Assembly: GCA_027460465.1 (NCBI GenBank)
Contig: JAPZAV010000001.1
Span: forward strand, 1 to 56,604
Reading direction: 5' to 3'
From: Candidatus Methanoperedens sp.
GTDB lineage: Archaea > Halobacteriota > Methanosarcinia > Methanosarcinales > Methanoperedenaceae
Length of the DNA: 56,604 nucleotides
Below the pieces are notes generated by a model, which was given only the letters and a program-made list of their open reading frames with translations, had not been told where the DNA came from and ran no database searches. Below are positions 15,807-24,503 of this stretch, piece by piece (within the stretch, counting starts at the first letter, position 1; every line of letters begins with the position of its first letter). The position numbers and the translations under genes are program-made.

Positions 15807-17015
15807 ATGAATGGGAGATATTTAGAAACAGCTGTACTGATTTTTTCCGTGATCGGGCTAACAGGGAATGTTTCAGCCCAGGCGGGAGATGAGAATGCGT
15901 GCATAGGCTGCCATGCAGCAGACCAGGGCGACGCGGACTCGTTCAATCACAACGGCTTTCTTATAACAAAGGAGCCTTCACCAAAAGACTGCAGCAAATG
16001 CCACGTTAACCAGGTAAATCAGTTCAATGCAGGGAAACACAGCCTGGGATGGACAAAGATGCAGGGTGCAGCGCGATATAAGGCGATCCCGAACGATAAG
16101 ATGCGAAAAAGCATGTGCGAGGGCTGCCACAGCGTGGGAAAGGTGTATGCTGACGGCTCAGCAGGAAAATGCGATTCATGCCATACAAGGCACCTGTTCA
16201 GCAAAGTCGAAGCCCGCCAGCCTGAAGCATGCGAAACCTGCCATATGGGACTTGACCATGAGCAGATAGAATATTACAAGACCTCAAAGCACGGCGTGAT
16301 CTTTGACATAGACCGCAAAACCACGCGCATTCCCACCTGTTTTACATGTCATATGGATAAAGGAACGCATGACGTGAGCCAGGGCATCACTCTTGGCACT
16401 GTATCTCAGGGCGCGTTCATAAGCAACAGGAACAGCGGCGATACTTACGTAACTGACCGGTACGGCATCGTCCAGAGATCCATAACACAGGAGGACTTTA
16501 ACGCTGGAAGGGCCAGGATGCTCTCAATCTGCACACGATGCCACTCGACGTCATTCGCAACTGATGTGCTTGAGCGTGCAGATGAGATAAAGAGGCAGTC
16601 AGATGCAAGGACGGGTGAGGCCATCCTGATAATCAAAGATCTGGAAAGGGACGGACTGCTCGACCCGATGCCTGCCAACAGACCGCCAAATCCAGTGACA
16701 GGAGACAAACTACCTCTGACGGGTCAGCAGACCTACTCTGATACATCCAGGATTGAGGCAGAGTTCTTTGAGATGTACAAGTATGCGCTCATACATGCAT
16801 GGAAAGGGGCATACCACATGAATCCTGATTATGCGCACTGGTACGGCTGGGCACAGATGAACCTCCAGCTGGAAAAGATCAAAGGAGAGAACAGGACATT
16901 GCGAAGGCTTGCAGCACTTGAGAAAGCAGAGAGATCCACACCTGGATTCGAGGCTGCTGCGGGGTTAATGGCACTGGCGGTACTTGCTGTGTTCATGCTC
17001 AGAAAAAAGCGATAA
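15807..17015 (+). CDS. HAO-like multiheme c-type cytochrome with seven CxxCH sites and PGF-CTERM tail
   Basis: The exported protein has 402 residues with a signal peptide (about 1-25). Seven CxxCH sites start at residues 32, 62, 104, 122, 142, 178 and 242. Family landmarks are SPKDCSKCH, CDSCHTRHLFS, CETCHMG plus SKHG, CFTCHMDKGTH, CTRCHSTSFA and HMNPDYAHWYGWAQM. All align with hydroxylamine-oxidoreductase-type octaheme proteins, but the usual first, N-terminal heme is absent. The tail STPGF plus a hydrophobic helix and RKKR is a PGF-CTERM sorting signal, placing it outside the cell. HAO relatives oxidise hydroxylamine or hydrazine or reduce nitrite; the direction here is unknown. It lies upstream of CBS, HPP and CooS genes. 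Confidence 0.88.
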   Translation: MNGRYLETAVLIFSVIGLTGNVSAQAGDENACIGCHAADQGDADSFNHNGFLITKEPSPKDCSKCHVNQVNQFNAGKHSLGWTKMQGAARYKAIPNDKMRKSMCEGCHSVGKVYADGSAGKCDSCHTRHLFSKVEARQPEACETCHMGLDHEQIEYYKTSKHGVIFDIDRKTTRIPTCFTCHMDKGTHDVSQGITLGTVSQGAFISNRNSGDTYVTDRYGIVQRSITQEDFNAGRARMLSICTRCHSTSFATDVLERADEIKRQSDARTGEAILIIKDLERDGLLDPMPANRPPNPVTGDKLPLTGQQTYSDTSRIEAEFFEMYKYALIHAWKGAYHMNPDYAHWYGWAQMNLQLEKIKGENRTLRRLAALEKAERSTPGFEAAAGLMALAVLAVFMLRKKR

Positions 17016-17053
17016 GAGAAGATCAGTTAATATACAAAATCGAGGGAACCATT

Positions 17054-17608
17054 TTGGACGAAGAGATAACCGAAGAAGACCTGACAGAAGCACTGAAAGA
17101 AATGCATACCTACATGGACATCACGACTGGAGACCTTAAAAAGATCTATGGTCTTGCGCTCAAGCATGCCAGGAAAAAACTCCTGAGCCCGAAAGCCAGC
17201 GACGTAATGACAGCAGATGTAATCAGCATTTCACAGGGATCCAGTCTTGACGAGGCAATAAACCTCCTGACAGAGCATCATATAAGCGGCATGCCTGTCG
17301 TAGATCAGGATAAAAAGGTCATCGGAGTGCTAACAGAAGATGATATAATAGCAGCCTTCACAGGAAAACGCAGAAATGGTCTTCTCGATTTATTCAGCAG
17401 GAAGAAAGAAAAAATCCCATCAATCGTAAAAGATGTGATGACTTCCCCTGCCATCACGGTGCCGCCCACCACTCCTGTATATGAAATCGCAGAGCTCTTC
17501 ACGCGGAAAAAAATAAACCGTGTTCCTGTGGTGGATGAACAGAACACACTTCTTGGAATTGTGGCGCGCGCAGATATAGTAAGATCATATGAAAAGGTGA
17601 GACCGTGA
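17054..17608 (+). CDS. Two-CBS-domain protein with helical N-terminus
   Basis: The 184-residue protein starts at TTG 17054 and opens with an acidic helical segment (about 1-45). A Bateman pair follows: ASDVMTADVISI with GMPVVDQD and GVLTEDDI, then VKDVMTSPAITV with RVPVVDEQ and GIVARADI. CBS pairs bind adenine nucleotides and report energy state. The stop overlaps the HPP gene start by 4 bases. Fused HPP-CBS proteins exist, so this is likely the detached regulatory half of the membrane protein. Confidence 0.85.
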   Translation: MDEEITEEDLTEALKEMHTYMDITTGDLKKIYGLALKHARKKLLSPKASDVMTADVISISQGSSLDEAINLLTEHHISGMPVVDQDKKVIGVLTEDDIIAAFTGKRRNGLLDLFSRKKEKIPSIVKDVMTSPAITVPPTTPVYEIAELFTRKKINRVPVVDEQNTLLGIVARADIVRSYEKVRP

Positions 17609-18156
17609 TAACCATAAAGCCAGGTGAATTTTTCGCAAAGCTGAAAGGCAGGAGCAGGAGCCCGCCTTCAGTGGGTCTGGACGAGATCTTCTGGTCGTGG
17701 CTTGGAAGCTTCCTTGGAATTGCAGCTGTAGCTTATATTTCCTATCAGTATCTTGAAACCACTGACCTGACAATGATCATCGGAAGTTTTGGTGCATCAG
17801 CTGTATTGATATACGCGGCCATCACAAGCCCCCTGGCCCAGCCAAGAAATCTTGTCGGCGGGCATGTGGTCTCAGCTATGATCGGTGTTGCAGCCTACCA
17901 GCATGTGTCCAATCTCTGGCTTGCAAGCGCCCTTGCAGTTTCTCTGGCGATCGCTTTCATGCACGCAACCAGGACTTTGCACCCTCCAGGAGGAGCAACG
18001 GCACTGATAGCTGTGATAGGGAGCGATAAGATCCACGCTCTCGGATACACGTATATCCTTGTACCTGTGGCATCCGGCGCTGTGATAATGCTGGTAATAG
18101 CACTGATGGTGAACAATCTTGCAAAAAGGAGGAGCTATCCTGAATATTGGCTGTAA
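17605..18156 (+). CDS. HPP-family integral membrane protein
   Basis: The 183-residue protein has four to five hydrophobic helices and the family signature LHPPGGATALIA near residue 128, preceded by ATRT. SFGASAVLIYAA and SPLAQPRNLVGGH are further conserved blocks. HPP proteins of cyanobacteria and chloroplasts transport nitrite. Here it is coupled to a CBS protein and lies just after an HAO-like cytochrome, which would suit uptake or release of a nitrogen oxide. Substrate assignment is inference. Confidence 0.85.
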   Translation: MITIKPGEFFAKLKGRSRSPPSVGLDEIFWSWLGSFLGIAAVAYISYQYLETTDLTMIIGSFGASAVLIYAAITSPLAQPRNLVGGHVVSAMIGVAAYQHVSNLWLASALAVSLAIAFMHATRTLHPPGGATALIAVIGSDKIHALGYTYILVPVASGAVIMLVIALMVNNLAKRRSYPEYWL

Positions 18157-18212
18157 AGATTTGAGGAAATTCTCATTATATCTTATTAAAAATAAGAAAA
18201 TGGAGTGAAATA

Positions 18213-20084
18213 ATGAAAACAATAAGTGCACACGAATCAGTAGTTAAACTACACGATGTATTGAATAAAGACAACATGACGAACTCTTTTGACAGGGCTC
18301 TTGCCCAGGGAAAACGCTGTTCATTCTGTGAGCAGGGCATAAGCTGCCAGCTTTGCAGTAACGGACCATGCAGGATTAAACCTGGTGCTGACAGGGGAGT
18401 ATGCGGAATAGACGCGGATGCGATGGCAATGAGGAATCTGATGTTCCTGAACACTATGGGTACGTCCACCTATACCTTCCATGCAAAGACCGTTGCCAAA
18501 ACTCTAAGAGCCACGGGTCTTGGAAAAACGCCTTTCCAGATAAAGGACGAGGCGAAACTTCGAAGTCTTGCAGAAAAACTTGGGATCAAACCTGACAAAA
18601 ACATCCGTGATCTTGCCATTGCTGTTGCGGACGCAATGCTTTCCGGGATAAACGCAGATTCTGATGATGAGCTTTCTAACGTTCTCCAGTTCGCTCCCAA
18701 GTCAAGGATCGAACTCTGGCGAAAACTCGGCATATTACCTGGCGGACCTGTACATGAGGTCATGGATGCGGTCTCAAGTACAATGACCAATATCGACGGC
18801 GATCATGTCTCACTTGCTAAGAAGGCCCTGCGCCTGGGTATTACCTGTATCTATGGCGCCCAGATACCGCTTGAGATGGGGCAGGATATACTCTTCGGTA
18901 CCCCGCAGCCCCATGCTGTCAATGTTGACATAGGCATAATAGACCCATCCTTCGTGAATATCGCAGCGAACGGTCATGAGCCGTTCATGGGTGCGGCTCT
19001 TATCAAGGCAGCTCATGAGGCAGAGAACCAGGAGAAGGCAAAGGCTGCAGGAGCAAACGGTCTGCACATCATCGGCTCTATTGAAACAGGCCAGGAACTT
19101 GTGCAGAGATTCCCCATAGATGATGTGTTCGTAGGTATGTTAGGGAACTGGCTCTCTATCGAGCCCGCGCTGGCAACTGGCGGCATAGATGTATTCGCGG
19201 TGGACATGAACTGCTCGCCTCCGGCTATTGGTGAATATCAGGATAAATACAACACCAGCATTGTTTCAGTATCCAAGCTCGTCAACATACCCGGGATGAA
19301 AGCTCAGATAATATATCGACCGGAAGATGCGGCAGCACAGGCACAGCAGCTCATTGATATGGCTATCGAGAACTTCAGGAAGAGGAAGGGAAAAACCACC
19401 CACGCCTCGGACATGAAGCAGAACGCTGTTGTGGGTTTCTCAGCTGAAGCATGTCTTGATGCTCTTGGCGGTACACTTGATCCACTGCTTGACGTCATCA
19501 AGAAAGGAACGATCAAAGGTGTTGTGGCCCTTGTGAGCTGCACCACGCTGCGGGATGGAGGTCAGGATATCAATACACTGAGAATGGCAAGGGAGCTTAT
19601 CAAACGCGACATACTGGTCATAAGTGCCGGATGCGGTAATGCCGCTCTTCAGGTAGGCGGCCTTACCACCCTTGAAGCGAAAGAAGAAGCGGGACCCGGT
19701 CTTAAAGCAGTATGTGAACTTCTCAATATCCCGCCTGTGCTGAGCTTCGGTACATGCACTGACACAGGAAGGATCGCTCTCCTTGTCACTGCGGTGGCAG
19801 ATGCTCTGGGAGTTGACCCATCGGCTCTGCCTGTTGCTGTCACAGCGCCCGAGTACATGGAGCAAAAGGCCACAATAGATGCCATCTTCGCACTGGCTTT
19901 CGGTCTGTATACCCATGTTGCGCCTCTTCCCCCTGTCAGCGGGGCGCCCCGTCTTGTGAAACTCCTTACCCAGGATCTTGAAGGGATCACTGGCGGGAAG
20001 ATCGCAGTCCAGACAGACATGGTGGAGGCAGCAAACGGTATAGAAGAGCATATCATGAAAAAGAGATCTGCACTGGGGATATAA
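18213..20084 (+). CDS. cooS: Carbon monoxide dehydrogenase, catalytic subunit CooS
   Basis: This monofunctional Ni-Fe CO dehydrogenase of 623 residues interconverts CO and CO2 with ferredoxin-type electrons. The N-terminal cluster region holds RCSFCEQG and CQLCSNGPCRI with C45, C48, C53 and C64 as the likely B-cluster set, and C36/C39 near the interdimer D cluster. Later Cys-containing blocks (VDMNCSPPAIG, LVSCTTLRDGGQD, SAGCGNAALQ, FGTCTDTGR) carry ligands of the catalytic C cluster. Length and motifs are complete. No cooF, CO sensor or acetyl-CoA synthase gene is adjacent. A hairpin with a T-run follows the stop. Confidence 0.95.
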   Translation: MKTISAHESVVKLHDVLNKDNMTNSFDRALAQGKRCSFCEQGISCQLCSNGPCRIKPGADRGVCGIDADAMAMRNLMFLNTMGTSTYTFHAKTVAKTLRATGLGKTPFQIKDEAKLRSLAEKLGIKPDKNIRDLAIAVADAMLSGINADSDDELSNVLQFAPKSRIELWRKLGILPGGPVHEVMDAVSSTMTNIDGDHVSLAKKALRLGITCIYGAQIPLEMGQDILFGTPQPHAVNVDIGIIDPSFVNIAANGHEPFMGAALIKAAHEAENQEKAKAAGANGLHIIGSIETGQELVQRFPIDDVFVGMLGNWLSIEPALATGGIDVFAVDMNCSPPAIGEYQDKYNTSIVSVSKLVNIPGMKAQIIYRPEDAAAQAQQLIDMAIENFRKRKGKTTHASDMKQNAVVGFSAEACLDALGGTLDPLLDVIKKGTIKGVVALVSCTTLRDGGQDINTLRMARELIKRDILVISAGCGNAALQVGGLTTLEAKEEAGPGLKAVCELLNIPPVLSFGTCTDTGRIALLVTAVADALGVDPSALPVAVTAPEYMEQKATIDAIFALAFGLYTHVAPLPPVSGAPRLVKLLTQDLEGITGGKIAVQTDMVEAANGIEEHIMKKRSALGI

Positions 20085-20092
20085 AAAAGAAA

Positions 20093-20125
20093 GGGCTGAA
20101 GTAAAAATTCAGCTCTCTTTTTCCT
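20093..20125 (+). terminator. Terminator-like hairpin after cooS
   Basis: GGGCTGAA (20093-20100) pairs with TTCAGCTC (20108-20115), one G-U included, around a 7-base loop. A T-rich tract follows directly. It lies 9 bases after the cooS stop. Confidence 0.6.
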
Positions 20126-20278
20126 CTTTCGGCGGTATGAGAGGCCACATTATAAAACGAAGATGTAGATTGTCTCCTGGATTATTATCGCTCAACCGGG
20201 CATGACCTGCCGCCTTCAGTCACGGTACATCCTGCCCGATGTCTGCACACAGCCGGGATCTCATCCCATTTCTATTCT

Positions 20279-20776
20279 TCATCTCATCTCGAAATTCTCG
20301 AACCTTTCCTTCTTTGCCCTGCATATGGGGCAGAGGTCAGGCGGCTCATCCCTCGCGCAGAGGTAGCCGCACACTGTGCATCTGTAAACCTTGCTCATTT
20401 CTTTTCCTCCTGCTCCTTTCTGTTCCAGAATGCCCGGATAACCTTTATCATAATATTCCTGCGGGCGCCGCTCAGGGAGGGGATCATGCGGCTTTCTTCC
20501 GCTTATCCAGTCATCGCTCACGTAGAGCACACAGAGGCAGCATCCGAACTCCTCCACATCAGCATCGCGGTAATTGCACGGGCAGATGATATCCATATCA
20601 TCCGCGATCACACCGCTCGCCATCCTGCAGGGGCATGAAGGATAGCCGTACCTGTGTTCATTGTCCCATAGTCCCTGAAGGATATCATCCAGCTGTTCTT
20701 CCACAGGGTTGAACTGGTAGCCCTCCTCATCCGCGATCTTTTTCATCCCTGCAAACATTTCGGCAACTGTTCTCAT
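20279..20776 (-). CDS. Ferredoxin:thioredoxin reductase catalytic domain fused to rubredoxin
   Basis: Residues 1-100 are an FTR catalytic beta subunit, with CPCR at 48-51, CPCNYRD at 65-71 and GCCLC at 78-82. These ligate the 4Fe-4S cluster and form the redox disulfide that receives electrons from ferredoxin. A 25-residue linker leads to a rubredoxin-type domain (about 130-165) with C133/C136 and C149/C152. The fusion would deliver electrons to or from a mononuclear iron site. The gene is the last of the long minus-strand run and overlaps the glutaredoxin-like gene by 4 bases. Confidence 0.88.
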   Translation of the reverse strand: MRTVAEMFAGMKKIADEEGYQFNPVEEQLDDILQGLWDNEHRYGYPSCPCRMASGVIADDMDIICPCNYRDADVEEFGCCLCVLYVSDDWISGRKPHDPLPERRPQEYYDKGYPGILEQKGAGGKEMSKVYRCTVCGYLCARDEPPDLCPICRAKKERFENFEMR

Positions 20777-21030
20777 AGCTTCAGCGCCTTTTTCAGTTCA
20801 TCCTCGAAGAAACCAACGATCACGGTATCCCCGATCACGACGGTGGGAAAGCGCAGGCTTCCGGTCAGCTTCAGCACTTCTTGGCGCACCTCGTCCCTTT
20901 CTTTCCCGTTAAGTCTGTCCACATCCACATAATCGTATTCGATCCCGTGTTTTTTTAAGAACCGCTTCATCGCACTGCAGTGCATGCAGGTGCTGAGCGT
21001 GTAGAGTTTTGGCTTTAATTTATTCTTCAT
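20773..21030 (-). CDS. Glutaredoxin-like protein (NrdH/Grx type)
   Basis: The 85-residue thioredoxin-fold protein has its active site STCMHC (C15, C18) after the first strand, cis-Pro in RFPTVVIGD and a Gly-Phe end motif typical of glutaredoxins. It is translationally coupled to the FTR-rubredoxin gene on one side and porB on the other. It probably is the disulfide partner reduced by the FTR protein. Confidence 0.85.
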   Translation of the reverse strand: MKNKLKPKLYTLSTCMHCSAMKRFLKKHGIEYDYVDVDRLNGKERDEVRQEVLKLTGSLRFPTVVIGDTVIVGFFEDELKKALKL

Positions 21031-21986
21031 GGTCCATGCATCTCCCTGTGTTCCTCTGTGACAGCATGATGCTCCTCAGGCAGCTCGATCTCGCAGATCT
21101 CAGGTGTACCTTTCTCCTTATAATGAAGATTCCATTTCCTGCACACCCACATCTGGAGCTTCTTTATATCATCTTCGTTCATATGACGGAACCGTCCCTG
21201 GATAATCAGATAATCCTTCACCCTCTTCATCTTTCCTGGCTTATAGGTTATCCTTTTTTCTCCGTTCTCCACTTCATACAGAGTCCACATCCCGCTCTCA
21301 ACCGCAAGCCTGGTTACTTCCACGGTTTTCGCCGGATCCATCTTCCATCCAGGGATGCAGGGTGTGAACATATGGAGGAAGCGGAACCCTTTGATATCTT
21401 TTGCCTTCTCCACTTTCTTTATGAAATCAAGAGGATGACCTATGGAAAGGGTCGCATAATACGGGATCTCATGAGCGATAACAATATCTCCCAGATTTTT
21501 CTTGAAACTTCTGTTCCCCTGTATTCTCTTTCCCACAGGGGTCGTTGTAGTCCAGGCACCGAATGGAGTCCCGCCGCTTCTCTGTATTCCGGTGTTCATA
21601 TATGCCTCGTTATCAAGGCAGATATATATCACATCATCGTTTCGCTCGGCAGCACCCGACATGCTCTGCAGACCTATGTCATACGTTCCGCCATCTCCAG
21701 CGAACCCGACGGCTGTGACACGTTTCCCTTTCATCTCAAAAGCTGCCTGCATGCCTGTTAGACAGGCGCCTGTGTTCTCAAACGCAGTATGGAAGAACGG
21801 CACTTTCCATGCCCCGTAAGGGAACGATGTACCGAACACAGCTGCGCAGCTCGATGGAACATACACTGCGGTGTCTTTTCCCAGTATTCTTATCGCATTC
21901 CTTATTGACATCGCAACCCCGCACCCGGGACAGGCGGTATGCCCTGCTGTGAACAGGTCGTCATCCGGCAGGTCTCTGATTTTCAT
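21027..21986 (-). CDS. porB: Pyruvate:ferredoxin oxidoreductase (pyruvate synthase), beta subunit
   Basis: The 319-residue thiamine-pyrophosphate subunit has an Fe-S Cys pair in CPGCG (19-23). The TPP/Mg region is GDGGTYDIGLQSMSG, followed by NEAYMNTG, with a distal HMFTPCIPGWKM Cys. Together with the alpha and fused gamma-delta subunits it carries out reversible oxidative decarboxylation of pyruvate, supplying acetyl-CoA/pyruvate exchange. It overlaps porA by 4 bases and glutaredoxin by 4 bases. Confidence 0.92.
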   Translation of the reverse strand: MKIRDLPDDDLFTAGHTACPGCGVAMSIRNAIRILGKDTAVYVPSSCAAVFGTSFPYGAWKVPFFHTAFENTGACLTGMQAAFEMKGKRVTAVGFAGDGGTYDIGLQSMSGAAERNDDVIYICLDNEAYMNTGIQRSGGTPFGAWTTTTPVGKRIQGNRSFKKNLGDIVIAHEIPYYATLSIGHPLDFIKKVEKAKDIKGFRFLHMFTPCIPGWKMDPAKTVEVTRLAVESGMWTLYEVENGEKRITYKPGKMKRVKDYLIIQGRFRHMNEDDIKKLQMWVCRKWNLHYKEKGTPEICEIELPEEHHAVTEEHREMHGP

Positions 21987-23155
21987 ACGGTTTCACCCCG
22001 TGTGTTATGCCAGTTTATTATCTTCACTTTTTCTCCTTCTGCCGCTCTCTGCGTTATTTCGAACATCTTCCTGATCTGCCCCTCGGTCACATCCCTCCCG
22101 CCGATGCCTGCGAGGTGATCGATCACAGGAATATTCATGCCGTACAGAGAAGAACGGATCTCATTGAAGGCAGGTCCTCCATCATGGTATGATATCGAAC
22201 GGTCTGCCACACCCACTGCTTTTATACCTGACAGTACTTCCCTCAGTTCTTCTGATGGAAACGGTCTAAAGAACCTGAGCTTGACAAGTCCAGCTTTCTT
22301 CCCTTCCTGCCTGAGCTCATCCACGACCTGGCGTGCTGTGCTCGTGACAGTTCCCATGGTGACCAGTGCGATCTCTGCGTCTTCCATATGATATGTATCT
22401 ATCAGTCCGCCGTAATCCCTGCCGAATGATCTTGCGAACAGTGCAGTTATTTCCTTTATGACTTTTTTCGCTGATTCAAACGCCTCAACTGTCTGCCTGC
22501 GCATTTCCATGATATATTCTGCTGGCATGAAGGTTCCTATCATCGCAGGTCTTGCCGGGTCAAGAACAATGTCTGGATCATATGCAGGCAAAAAAGAATC
22601 CACATCCCGCTGTTCAGGAACTTCAACAGGTTCTACAGTATGTGTGAGCACAAAACCGTCAATACAGGGCATTACAGGAAGCAGGACGCGCTTATCCTCG
22701 GCGATCCTGTATGACTGTATGACCATATCGAGCGCTTCCTGGTTATCTTCCACATATACCTGGAGCCATCCCGAGTCTCTTGCTCCCATGGAATCATTGT
22801 ATTCGCACCATATTCCTGGAGGTCCTCCGAGCGTACGGCTGGCATTTACCATCACAACTGGCAGGCGCAGAGGTGCGGTCGCGTACAGCATCTCGTGCAT
22901 GAACGCAAGTCCCTGCGAGGAGGTTGCTGTGAACACCCTTGCGCCGGCTGCCTCTGCTGCTGCAGCCGCGCTCATCACGCTGTGCTCGGATTCCATAGTA
23001 AGGAATCTGGCATCAAGTTCCCCGTCGTACACAAAATCGGATATATGCTCGATTATCAGCGTTTGCGGTGTGATGGGATATGCAGGCACAACCTCTACAC
23101 GGCAGAGTTTTGCGCCTATGGCAACAGCATGATCGCCTGTGATCACTTTCTTCAT
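21983..23155 (-). CDS. porA: Pyruvate:ferredoxin oxidoreductase, alpha subunit
   Basis: From the ATG at 23155 the protein has 390 residues and begins [12 protein letters not shown]; an earlier in-frame start would add 20 residues lying inside porGD. It shows [29 protein letters not shown] and [13 protein letters not shown], the pyrimidine-binding and substrate-binding blocks of 2-oxoacid oxidoreductases. [13 protein letters not shown] and the C-terminal RFFRPFP are also usual for PorA. The start overlaps the end of porGD by 4 bases. Confidence 0.92.
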   Translation of the reverse strand: MKKVITGDHAVAIGAKLCRVEVVPAYPITPQTLIIEHISDFVYDGELDARFLTMESEHSVMSAAAAAEAAGARVFTATSSQGLAFMHEMLYATAPLRLPVVMVNASRTLGGPPGIWCEYNDSMGARDSGWLQVYVEDNQEALDMVIQSYRIAEDKRVLLPVMPCIDGFVLTHTVEPVEVPEQRDVDSFLPAYDPDIVLDPARPAMIGTFMPAEYIMEMRRQTVEAFESAKKVIKEITALFARSFGRDYGGLIDTYHMEDAEIALVTMGTVTSTARQVVDELRQEGKKAGLVKLRFFRPFPSEELREVLSGIKAVGVADRSISYHDGGPAFNEIRSSLYGMNIPVIDHLAGIGGRDVTEGQIRKMFEITQRAAEGEKVKIINWHNTRGETV

Positions 23156-24051
23156 ACCCTTGCCCTCAGCATTTTTATGGCATCCACAGGACATTCGTTG
23201 GCGCAGACCCCGCATCCCTTGCAGTAATCATAATTGGTCATGAGATCGCCCCGATCAGAGATGCGCACGATCGTGCCCTCAGGACAGTAGAACCAGCACA
23301 GAAGGCACATGGTACACTTCTCTTTATCTCTCAGAGGTCTGAAGGTCGCCCAGCCCATGACCTTGTTTTCAATGAAACTTCCAGGTCCGATAAGGCCTGC
23401 CTCCGTCTTCCCTTCAATAAGAGCACCTCCAGCTGGAAGTTCCTGATAGGTAGGAAGCCACTGCTTCTTTGGCTCAAGTTTTTTTACTCCTCTGCTCCTG
23501 CCTGTAACAGTCCTTTCAAACGCTGTCCTTGCAGCAAGAGCGTTCCGCTCCCCTGTTTTTTTGCCAAGTTTCTCACCGAATCTTGTTCCGATGGCATCCT
23601 CAAGAGAATCAAGCCTGACAATGCCTGTTGTCTTTGCAAAAGCTCCCAGAATCGCGGTATTGGTTATCGGGGCTTTCAGTATCTCAAGAGCCACGGATGT
23701 TGCATCCACTGCTGCAGTTCGAACGCTTACGCCAAGATCAATGTCATCAGGTTCTTCCTTTGAATTTATGACCACGGTTCCTTCTGGTTTTAACCCTGCC
23801 ACGACATCTATGGTATCGAGAAGGGAATCGTCCAGCACGACCACGCAGTCTGGAGCATATACCTGCGTCTTGCTGTATATCTTTTTAGAGTCTATCCTGG
23901 TGAAGGCAAGGACTGGAGCACCTCTTCGTTCAGCACCGAAAAAAGGGAATGCGACAGCATAGTTTCCTTCGATAACCGCTGCCTCGGCAAGTGTCTGGGC
24001 TGCCATGACAGCCCCCTGTCCTCCTCTGCCGTGGAAGCGGACTTCGTACAC
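23152..24051 (-). CDS. porGD: Pyruvate:ferredoxin oxidoreductase, fused gamma-delta subunit
   Basis: Residues 1-180 are the gamma subunit, with [10 protein letters not shown] and [10 protein letters not shown]. Residues 230-299 are a delta-type ferredoxin with two 4Fe-4S sites: C246/C249/C252/C256 and C277/C280/C283/C287. Gamma and delta are usually separate genes in methanogens, so this is a fusion. It leads the por part of the operon and starts 3 bases after a DUF2180 gene. Confidence 0.9.
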   Translation of the reverse strand: MYEVRFHGRGGQGAVMAAQTLAEAAVIEGNYAVAFPFFGAERRGAPVLAFTRIDSKKIYSKTQVYAPDCVVVLDDSLLDTIDVVAGLKPEGTVVINSKEEPDDIDLGVSVRTAAVDATSVALEILKAPITNTAILGAFAKTTGIVRLDSLEDAIGTRFGEKLGKKTGERNALAARTAFERTVTGRSRGVKKLEPKKQWLPTYQELPAGGALIEGKTEAGLIGPGSFIENKVMGWATFRPLRDKEKCTMCLLCWFYCPEGTIVRISDRGDLMTNYDYCKGCGVCANECPVDAIKMLRARV

Positions 24052-24054
24052 GCT

Positions 24055-24276
24055 TTACTCACATGCTCCAGGCATCAGGACAGTGGCACAGTCATTGCAT
24101 ATGAATCTTGGAAGACCTTTCTTCAAAATTTTCACTGGTGCAGGGTATCCACCTTCCCAGATAGGAAGGTCAACCCTTTTGGCATGTTCCATACATAGTC
24201 CTTTTCCGCACATAATGCAGACGGCGATCGACTCTTCAGCAACATTGTTTAATGCGCATTCATAACATTTCAACAT
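24055..24276 (-). CDS. DUF2180 zinc-binding protein (downstream copy)
   Basis: The 73-residue protein starts at MLKCYEC. Paired Cys occur at LKCYEC, VCIMCGKGLCMEH and FICNDC, which would bind two zinc ions in a B-box-like cross-brace. The motif GLCMEH followed by a short basic helix is the DUF2180 signature. It is a paralogue of the preceding gene. DUF2180 proteins are small archaeal proteins of unknown role; operon context suggests a regulatory or iron/redox function. Confidence 0.75.
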   Translation of the reverse strand: MLKCYECALNNVAEESIAVCIMCGKGLCMEHAKRVDLPIWEGGYPAPVKILKKGLPRFICNDCATVLMPGACE

Positions 24277-24281
24277 TGAAA

Positions 24282-24503
24282 TCACCAGTTCTCCTTAAGG
24301 GCTACATGACAGGGCTGACATAATATCCGCTTCAGGTTCTCTATATCCTTTTCAACCCTCACAGGATAATCACCCTTCCAGATAGGTGTAAGTTCATAGA
24401 TAGCGTGCTCCATACAAACACCCATCCCGCAGACTATACAGGCTGCCACTGCATCTTCATCCTTTCCCATTTTAGCACATAAATAACATTTCAAATCATT
24501 CAC
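24282..24503 (-). CDS. DUF2180 zinc-binding protein (upstream copy)
   Basis: The GTG at 24503 gives 73 residues beginning MNDLKCYLC, matching its paralogue; the longer frame adds 13 residues that overlap the McrC-like gene. Cys pairs are LKCYLC, ACIVCGMGVCMEH and ILCQPC. It overlaps the end of the upstream gene by 8 bases and is followed by the second copy after 5 bases. Function is unknown. Confidence 0.75.
   Translation of the reverse strand: MNDLKCYLCAKMGKDEDAVAACIVCGMGVCMEHAIYELTPIWKGDYPVRVEKDIENLKRILCQPCHVALKENW

Noticed and set aside
20185-20271. Minus-strand open frame with a Cys-containing end (CRHRAGC, SCPVER)
   Set aside because: It looks protein-like but has no usable start; only an internal GTG leaves 21 residues. 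It may be a remnant of a small Fe-S protein gene; support is too thin.
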